Shown here one piece after another: positions 30,378 through 35,234 of a DNA stretch of 35,234 bases. The DNA comes from an uncultured Oceanobacillus sp. GTDB lineage: Bacteria; Bacillota; Bacilli; Bacillales; Amphibacillaceae. Numbering within the stretch: position 1 is the first letter of the stretch; every line of letters starts with the position of its first letter. The notes under the pieces were generated by a model. The model did not search any database, was not told where the DNA came from, and saw only the letters and a program-made list of their open reading frames with translations. Made by a program: the position numbers and the translations under genes. The stretch lies in the NCBI GenBank assembly GCA_938004015.1, contig CALKWU010000046.1:1-35234 (forward strand). The letters are read 5' to 3'.

Positions 30378-31226
30378 ATGAAAATTTTCTTTGAATCGGA
30401 TAAGGAGGTAATCTGTTTTTGTGAAAATTTATTTCAAGAGAACAAGCAGCTGGAGATAAACTGGCAAGTGGATGAAAAATGGGGAAATCAGTTGACGGTA
30501 AATGCTGAACCTTTGAACGAACTCGTTTACCAATCGATTGCGATTTCTTTGGTGAATGTTTACATTACATTCCGCTTGAAAAGAACGATGAAGGAAATCA
30601 TCCGCAATACTTATTATTTTTCCGAGTGGCATGAAGTGGAAAAGATTTACGAACTATCCGAATGGATTGTGACCGGGGAAGACGAAGACAGTCGTTTGTT
30701 GCGGAACAACAAACATCCGATCCAACTGTTGCGGGCGATTTTTCTGATGCATATCCGCAATACACAGACTGTACATTATGATTCGATCGTGAAATTCGGG
30801 ATGAAAGCGTTTGAACAAGATTTGATCGATTATGTTGGACTTGCTATCGATGAATTCAAACGGGAAGAAGAACATCAGTCGTTCATCAATTCCTTGAGGG
30901 AATATATTGTGAAACAAGAACCGAACTCACCGCTTGTCCATGTGGTGGATGGTCCGACATTCGGTTATTACGGTCCACACGGCAGGAGATATTCCAAATT
31001 GGAATTGCGTTCCCTCATGAGAAAAGCTCCATTATATTTATTCGGTTTTCCTGAGGAAGAGTGGAATCTTGCACCGCTCGTCGCTATGATGCCGGAACAA
31101 ATCCATTTATATGTGGAAGACCCATCTACTCCTAAAATTCAGATGATCATTAATGTATTTCAAGAAAAGGTGTCATTGAAATCCGTGGAGGAATTTCCAT
31201 TTCCGTTTTCCTCTTTGCAAAAGTGA
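30378..31226 (+). CDS. ytxC: YtxC, putative sporulation protein
   Basis: A 282-residue protein of the YtxC family (B. subtilis YtxC is about 281 residues), of unknown biochemical role and found in endospore formers. It is soluble, mostly helical and acidic, without a signal peptide or known catalytic motif; notable stretches are SEWHEVEKIYELSEWIV, DEFKREEEHQSFINSLREYI and the C-terminal APLVAMMPEQIHLYV. The ATG at 30378 is chosen because GAGGGTGAT is at good distance; the ATG at 30360 lies upstream of that SD. Unlike a simple dnaB-dnaI-ytxC operon, a terminator separates it from dnaI and it has its own possible sporulation promoter. Confidence 0.85.
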   Translation: MKIFFESDKEVICFCENLFQENKQLEINWQVDEKWGNQLTVNAEPLNELVYQSIAISLVNVYITFRLKRTMKEIIRNTYYFSEWHEVEKIYELSEWIVTGEDEDSRLLRNNKHPIQLLRAIFLMHIRNTQTVHYDSIVKFGMKAFEQDLIDYVGLAIDEFKREEEHQSFINSLREYIVKQEPNSPLVHVVDGPTFGYYGPHGRRYSKLELRSLMRKAPLYLFGFPEEEWNLAPLVAMMPEQIHLYVEDPSTPKIQMIINVFQEKVSLKSVEEFPFPFSSLQK

Positions 31227-31246
31227 CGTAGGGGATGAAGCAAGGC

Positions 31247-31275
31247 TTGCTTTTATCAGGAACCGACGTTATAAT
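31247..31275 (+). promoter_or_regulatory. Sigma-A promoter of thrS T-box transcript
   Basis: TTGCTT (31247-31252), a 17-bp spacer and TATAAT (31270-31275). Confidence 0.65.
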
Positions 31276-31293
31276 ACTAATATCTTGAAAAAT

Positions 31294-31543
31294 CGAAAAA
31301 GCGATGACGAGGACATGATTATTTGAGTTCCTGTATAGAAAAGAGAGGAAAGCCGTGGCTGAAAGCTTTCCCTATACAGTCAAATAATTACCACCTCCCG
31401 AGCTCTGCCATGGAAATTCCAGTATATGGCGGCGTACGATCTGCGTTAAAGATTCGAGCGATTTTTTAAAAATCGAAATGAGGGTGGAACCACGGAATAC
31501 GACCGTCCCTTTGCCATGTGCAGAGGAACGGTTTTTTATTTTT
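31294..31543 (+). ncRNA. Threonyl T-box leader (riboswitch) of thrS
   Basis: A T-box leader in the 362-bp gap before thrS. The conserved T-box AGGGTGGAACCACG is at 31481-31494 in the antiterminator. Stem I begins near GCGATGACGAGGAC, and a Thr specifier ACC lies at 31390-31392 or 31393-31395 (ATTACCACCTCC). The intrinsic terminator pairs CCGTCCCT (31503-31510) with AGAGGAACGG (31522-31531), followed by TTTTTTATTTTT. Uncharged threonyl-tRNA would pair with the specifier and the T-box and let transcription enter thrS. Confidence 0.92.
31503..31543 (+). terminator. T-box-controlled terminator before thrS
   Basis: The terminator helix competes with the antiterminator containing the T-box; a T-rich run follows at 31532-31543. 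Confidence 0.85.
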
Positions 31544-31588
31544 ACAAGGGAATTCCTAAAAAACATGAAATACAGGAGTTGATGAACG

Positions 31589-33532
31589 ATGCAGGAGTCA
31601 ATCACAATTACTTTTCCGGATGGGAATGAAAAAGAATTCCCGAAAGGAACGACAGGGGAAGAAATTGCAGCTTCCATTTCTCCCGGTTTGAAAAAGCAAG
31701 CACTGGCCATCAAGTTGGATGGAGAATTCCGGGATCTCCGCCGCCCGATTGAAAAGGATGGGGAAATCCAAATCCTCACGTATAAAGATAAAGAAGGAAT
31801 TGACATTTTACGTCATTCCACGGCCCATTTATTGGCCCAGGCGGTGAAACGGTTGTATGGCGATGTCCGGTTCGGCGTCGGCCCAGTGATCGAAGAAGGA
31901 TTTTACTATGATATCGATATGGAGCATACGTTGACACCGGAAGATTTACCGAAAATCGAAAAAGAAATGAAACGGATCGTCGATGAAAACTTGGAAATTA
32001 AACGGGTTGAAGTATCCCGGGAAGAGGCAAGGAAGCGTTTTGAGGAAATCGGGGATCATTTGAAGCTGGAATTGCTTGAAGATATTCCGGAAGACGAACA
32101 AGTGACGATTTATGAACAAGGGGAATTTTTTGATTTATGCCGTGGTGTCCATGTCCCTTCGACAAGTAAAATCAAAACGTTCAAGTTGTTGAGCATTTCT
32201 GGCGCTTATTGGAGAGGGGACAGCGACAATCAACAATTACAACGGATTTACGGAACTGCATTTGAAAAGAAATCCGAACTTGAGGAACACTTGAAAATAT
32301 TGGAAGATAGAAAAGAGCGGGATCACCGCAAACTTGGAAAAGAATTGGATTTGTTCACGGTTTCCCAAACGGTCGGCCAAGGGTTGCCTTTATGGTTGCC
32401 AAAGGGAGCGACAATCCGCCGCATCATCGAACGGTACATCGTCGACTTGGAAGAAAAACTCGGTTACCATCATGTGTACACCCCGGTACTCGGCAGCAAA
32501 GAATTATATGAAACAAGCGGCCATTGGGACCATTACCATGACGACATGTTTCCGCCGATGGAGATGGATAACGAAACCCTCGTATTGAGACCGATGAACT
32601 GTCCACACCACATGATGGTGTATAAAAACCAGTTATGGAGTTATCGCCAGTTGCCGGTGCGTATTGCTGAATTGGGTTTGATGCATCGGTATGAAATGAG
32701 CGGTGCATTGGCTGGATTGCAGCGGGTTCGGGGGATGACATTGAATGATGCCCATATTTTCGTCAGACCGGATCAACTGAAAGATGAATTCAAACGTGTA
32801 GTCGAATTGATCCAATATGTGTATGAGGATTTCGGCATTGAAGATTACAGTTTTCGTCTGTCTTACCGCGATCCGAACGATAAAGAAAAGTATATCGACG
32901 ATGATGAAATGTGGGAAATGACGCAAAGTCAACTGAAAGAAACGATGGAAGAGTTAGGTGTGGAATATGTAGAAGCAGAAGGGGAAGCGGCGTTCTACGG
33001 ACCGAAATTGGACATTCAAGTGAAAACCGCTTTAGGAAAAGAAGAAACATTATCCACCGTTCAAATCGATGTCTTGCTTCCGGAGCGTTTTGATTTGACT
33101 TACATCGGGGAAGACGGGAAAGAACATCGTCCGGTCGTCATCCACCGTGGAGTCGTTTCTACGATGGAACGCTTCGTTGCATTCCTTATCGAGGAGTATA
33201 AAGGTGCATTCCCAACTTGGCTCGCTCCGGTCCAAGTGAAAGTGATCCCGGTTTCACCTCAAGCTCATTTTGAATATGCCGAGAAAGTGGCAGATGAATT
33301 GATGCGGGAAGGAATCCGCGTTGAAGTGGATGAGCGGGATGAAAAAATCGGTTATAAGATCCGTCAAGCGCAGACGGAAAAAGTTCCGTTCTCCCTCGTA
33401 CTTGGAGATAAAGAAACGGAAGAAGGCACAGTGACTTACAGACGTTACGGTGAAAAAGCAACAACCACCGTTTCCAGTGAAGAATTCAAACAACTGCTCC
33501 AAAAAGAAATCGCCAAAAAATCTCGAAAGTGA
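31589..33532 (+). CDS. thrS: ThrS, threonyl-tRNA synthetase
   Basis: A 647-residue class II synthetase charging tRNA-Thr. The TGS domain (about 1-63, ITFPDGNEKEFPKGTTGEEI) is followed by the editing domain with the HxxxH pair His76 and His80 (HSTAHLLAQAVKRLYG) and a later Cys-x-x-x-His (LCRGVHVPS). The catalytic core (about 240-540) has RPMNCPHHMMVYK with the zinc-binding Cys, the motif-2 region FRLSYRDPND and motif 3 near HRGVVSTMERFVAFLIEEY. The anticodon-binding domain (about 545-640) has VKVIPVS and SLVLGDKE. Start ATG 31589 has GGAG about 10 nt upstream. Expression is governed by the T-box leader. Confidence 0.96.
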   Translation: MQESITITFPDGNEKEFPKGTTGEEIAASISPGLKKQALAIKLDGEFRDLRRPIEKDGEIQILTYKDKEGIDILRHSTAHLLAQAVKRLYGDVRFGVGPVIEEGFYYDIDMEHTLTPEDLPKIEKEMKRIVDENLEIKRVEVSREEARKRFEEIGDHLKLELLEDIPEDEQVTIYEQGEFFDLCRGVHVPSTSKIKTFKLLSISGAYWRGDSDNQQLQRIYGTAFEKKSELEEHLKILEDRKERDHRKLGKELDLFTVSQTVGQGLPLWLPKGATIRRIIERYIVDLEEKLGYHHVYTPVLGSKELYETSGHWDHYHDDMFPPMEMDNETLVLRPMNCPHHMMVYKNQLWSYRQLPVRIAELGLMHRYEMSGALAGLQRVRGMTLNDAHIFVRPDQLKDEFKRVVELIQYVYEDFGIEDYSFRLSYRDPNDKEKYIDDDEMWEMTQSQLKETMEELGVEYVEAEGEAAFYGPKLDIQVKTALGKEETLSTVQIDVLLPERFDLTYIGEDGKEHRPVVIHRGVVSTMERFVAFLIEEYKGAFPTWLAPVQVKVIPVSPQAHFEYAEKVADELMREGIRVEVDERDEKIGYKIRQAQTEKVPFSLVLGDKETEEGTVTYRRYGEKATTTVSSEEFKQLLQKEIAKKSRK

Positions 33533-33541
33533 ATCACGGAA

Positions 33542-33577
33542 AACAGGCAGCAAATTTTGTGAGCTGCCTGTTTTTTG
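33542..33577 (+). terminator. Terminator after thrS
   Basis: AACAGGCAGC (33542-33551) and GCTGCCTGTT (33563-33572) form a perfect 10-bp stem followed by T residues. Confidence 0.88.
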
Positions 33578-33668
33578 AATCTTTTTTGTCAATACCCCAT
33601 TTTTCTAGCATCATCATTAAACTTTTAGTATCATTAGGGAAGTGAATGAAGATTTGGGGGACAAAATT

Positions 33669-33977
33669 ATGACTGGATCTTTCAGCATTATCCTTGATTA
33701 CATCGTAGAAAACCATGGAATCGAAAATATTTTTTGGATTATGTATGTGATCAACTTGATTCTATCGGCAATTGCCTATAAATTAGGGTTTGCAAGAAAA
33801 TTATCCTTTTGGAAAAATGTCTTCGTCTATTCGATGTTGTTGGTCGGTAACTATATCACAACGATTTTCAGCATCATGAAAATGCCGATGACAGAAACAT
33901 TAGTCATCATCGTCATTGTTTTATCGATTTACAGGACGAGAATGTACTTGCAACGGAAATCAAAAAACGCCTCCTAA
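33669..33977 (+). CDS. ylaH: YlaH-like small membrane protein
   Basis: A 102-residue membrane protein with three hydrophobic segments: about 20-38 (IFWIMYVINLILSAIAYKLG), 50-68 (FVYSMLLVGNYITTIFSIM) and 74-90 (ETLVIIVIVLSIYRTRMYL). The order, the FARKL motif after helix 1 and the basic tail fit the YlaH-like family (B. subtilis YlaH about 105 residues, function unknown). The ATG at 33669 has GGGGG 8 nt upstream; a GTG at 33642 lacks a usable SD. Its stop codon sits in the loop of its own terminator. It is next to ylaI and ylaJ, as in B. subtilis. Confidence 0.8.
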   Translation: MTGSFSIILDYIVENHGIENIFWIMYVINLILSAIAYKLGFARKLSFWKNVFVYSMLLVGNYITTIFSIMKMPMTETLVIIVIVLSIYRTRMYLQRKSKNAS

Positions 33978-33996
33978 AAGGAAAGGCGTTTTTTAT
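33964..33996 (+). terminator. Terminator overlapping the end of ylaH
   Basis: AAAACGCCT and AGGCGTTTT pair around a loop containing the ylaH stop codon (33975-33977); a T-run follows. Confidence 0.8.
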
Positions 33997-34021
33997 ATTC
34001 GTGATATAGCAATTAGGCTTC

Positions 34022-34207
34022 TTATAATAGAGCGATGATTAAAAGCGCTATGAGTATGACAATGACAATCATGCCTGTGGCTTTCCAGTTTAACCCACCG
34101 ACCAAGTCTGGTAAACCTCCGCCGTGGATGCTGCTGGAAGGATGTTTTAATTCCTCTTGTCTCAATCGTTCCCGTCTTTCTTCAGGAGGCAGTCGTTCTT
34201 CGGCCAT
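34022..34207 (-). CDS. DUF6366-like small membrane-anchored protein
   Basis: A 61-residue protein with a charged N-terminal half (MAEERLPPEERRERLRQEEL), a PSSSIHGGGLPDLVGGLNWK linker and one C-terminal membrane helix (about 43-60, GMIVIVILIALLIIALL). The ERRERLRQEELK, DLVGGL-WK and terminal helix pattern resembles the DUF6366 family of Bacillaceae, of unknown function. I chose the ATG 34207; AAGGTGG is 5 nt upstream, which excludes the GTG at 34216 lying within it. Confidence 0.7.
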   Translation of the reverse strand: MAEERLPPEERRERLRQEELKHPSSSIHGGGLPDLVGGLNWKATGMIVIVILIALLIIALL

Positions 34208-34412
34208 CGGTACCACCTTGTTTTTAGAGTATTGACATAATCATAACATAAGCCTTTGTCTTTTGGAATTATTAAAGATTTTTCATATGTTGAAGGGAAT
34301 AGTTTCAACATACTGGCTTCTTCCGGAAAAGAACACGTCAAATTTGGCGAATGCGCCATTTCACATATGGCTTACCGACATGCCGAAGACTACTTTCCTC
34401 AATTTCAGTGTT

Positions 34413-34616
34413 TTATATATATTCATCGTGTTCTTTTTTTTCGCGATATAGTTTAAATTTACCAGTTTTGTGACGCGCTTTTGTTTTGATGGTGATCCGT
34501 TCATGGCAATCATCACATAGATACAGGTAGGATTGGCGGTTACGAAGTCGTTTTGCTTTGAGAGAATCATCAGGTAGTTCATCGATTCGGCCGCATAATG
34601 TACATTTGACTTTCAT
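34413..34616 (-). CDS. ylaI: YlaI, small zinc-ribbon protein (DUF2197)
   Basis: A 67-residue protein with two CxxC pairs (KCTLCGRID near the start, CDDCHERIT in the middle) forming a likely zinc ribbon, followed by the basic KARHKTGKFKLYREKKEH. The pattern KAKRLRNRQSYLYLCDDCHERI is typical of YlaI/DUF2197, of unknown function. The ATG has GAGGTG upstream on the minus strand. It lies between the DUF6366-like gene and ylaJ. An extended -10 (TGGTATACT) lies 30-40 bp upstream. Confidence 0.82.
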   Translation of the reverse strand: MKVKCTLCGRIDELPDDSLKAKRLRNRQSYLYLCDDCHERITIKTKARHKTGKFKLYREKKEHDEYI

Positions 34617-34646
34617 CTTTTCACCTCATGTAGTGATGATGAAATT

Positions 34647-34655
34647 AGTATACCA
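34647..34655 (-). promoter_or_regulatory. Extended -10 promoter of ylaI
   Basis: On the minus strand TGGTATACT gives TATACT with a TGn extension, about 30 bp before the ylaI start; no clear -35. Confidence 0.4.
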
Positions 34656-34748
34656 TAATAGGAAATAGCTAGGAATTTTTATGGACTTTAAATGGTGCGA
34701 ATTTGTTCGATTGAAGAATCTACCTGTTTGGAAGCATTCCGAATAGTA

Positions 34749-35234
34749 TCAATTTTGATTGGAATGGTCTTCTTCAAGCTGATCCATTTCCCTCTGTTCA
34801 TCGTTTGGAAGCATTTCTTCATTGTCATCCTGTTCTTGTGGCCTGTCGTCCATTACCGGAAATTCCGGCATGTACCTTGCGACAATCGCTGCCAACTCCT
34901 CGACGACTCCCCTGATTGGATATCCTTGTTGGATTTGATTTCCCATGCTGCGTAATCTTGCCATCAAATCTCCATCCGCGACGACGACTGCTGATTTCCC
35001 CCAAGGGTCATGGTATAACGCCTCAGATACGGTATATTTGATGGAACCGACCCGTGAACGATCGATATCTTCATTGACATCAATTGCAACGACGGCATAA
35101 GGCCCCGCCACTAAAGCGGAGGCTTCATTCACTTCAGGCACATTGCTGGCAATGGATGCCAAATGGCTGGCGATTTCCTGATTCGTCAGTTGTTGCGTTT
35201 CGTTTCCGGTCGGATTCTCCACATGTTGAAAACG
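34749..35234 (-). CDS. ylaJ: YlaJ, YhcN/YlaJ family sporulation lipoprotein (5' truncated)
   Basis: The frame is open to the right edge, so the start and the expected lipobox signal peptide are outside; 161 residues are visible. The YhcN/YlaJ domain is clear: LTNQEIASHLASIASNVPEV, ALVAGPYAVVAIDVNEDIDR, SRVGSIKYTVSEALYHDPWG, VVVADGDLMARLRSMG and an acidic tail rich in Gln, Asp and Glu. The family is found in spore-forming Bacillota and B. subtilis members are linked to spores; the molecular role is unknown. ylaI is 132 bp downstream on the same strand, with a promoter of its own. Confidence 0.85.
   Translation of the reverse strand, partial: RFQHVENPTGNETQQLTNQEIASHLASIASNVPEVNEASALVAGPYAVVAIDVNEDIDRSRVGSIKYTVSEALYHDPWGKSAVVVADGDLMARLRSMGNQIQQGYPIRGVVEELAAIVARYMPEFPVMDDRPQEQDDNEEMLPNDEQREMDQLEEDHSNQN

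Noticed and set aside
34286..34312. Inverted repeat TATGTTGAA / TTCAACATA between small genes
   Set aside because: A 9-bp pair of this spacing is expected by chance in a window of this size, and no T-run or promoter is attached to it.
34256..34456. Open frames on both strands between the DUF6366-like gene and ylaI
   Set aside because: Several short frames overlap each other on both strands, lack convincing SD sequences, and run into ylaI.
1..35234. CRISPR arrays, tRNA or rRNA genes, transposases, phage genes, defence systems
   Set aside because: I looked for direct repeats with spacers, cloverleaf-like sequences and the usual protein motifs and saw none.

Overview
This window is a piece of chromosome from an endospore-forming member of the Bacillaceae (Bacillota). 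Four things point there. The gene order follows a Bacillus subtilis-type chromosome: ytoI, ytpI, nrnA, ytrHI, dnaE, ytsJ, accDA, pfkA-pyk, ytvI, citZ-icd, phoPR, polA-mutM-coaE, gapB, nrdR-dnaB-dnaI, ytxC, thrS. There are several sporulation-associated genes (ytrH, ytrI, ytvI, ytxC, ylaJ). There is a threonyl T-box leader. TTG and GTG starts with strong Shine-Dalgarno (SD) sequences are common. All identifications rest on reading motifs and on remembered family sequences; no database search was run.

Layout. 1-3527: tail of an unknown, possibly pilus-related protein, a small unknown membrane protein behind an SD-sequestering hairpin, ytoI, ytpI (minus) and nrnA. 3610-4745 (minus): a 66-residue unknown protein and the sporulation pair ytrH-ytrI. 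4882-12135: dnaE, then the malic enzyme ytsJ with a FadR-like GntR regulator, then accD-accA. 12408-15151: pfkA-pyk, closed by a terminator and followed by convergent ytvI. 16589-19065: citZ-icd, without mdh behind it. 19081-19296: a long inverted-repeat element of a dispersed type. 19568-25847: phoP-phoR, polA, mutM, coaE. 26016-27050: gapB. 27478-30250: nrdR, dnaB, dnaI. 30378-33532: ytxC and T-box-controlled thrS. 33669-35234: ylaH, a DUF6366-like gene, ylaI and the 5'-truncated ylaJ, a cluster that lies elsewhere in B. subtilis.

The genes fall into central carbon metabolism (pfkA, pyk, ytsJ, citZ, icd, gapB, acetyl-CoA carboxylase subunits accA/accD), DNA replication and repair (dnaE, polA, mutM, dnaB, dnaI, nrdR), phosphate signalling (phoPR) and sporulation. 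The most informative regulatory signals are: a FadR-type palindrome just downstream of the ytsJ promoter, next to a gene for a FadR-like regulator; CcpN-type sites over the gapB promoter; a CcpA (cre) box at citZ; and a leader before citZ with a tiny ORF that has a strong SD. A PhoR with almost no extracytoplasmic domain and the long inverted-repeat element are the main structural oddities. I found no CRISPR array, phage, transposase, tRNA or rRNA, and no clear candidate for a wholly new multi-gene system; the novelty here is mainly regulatory.
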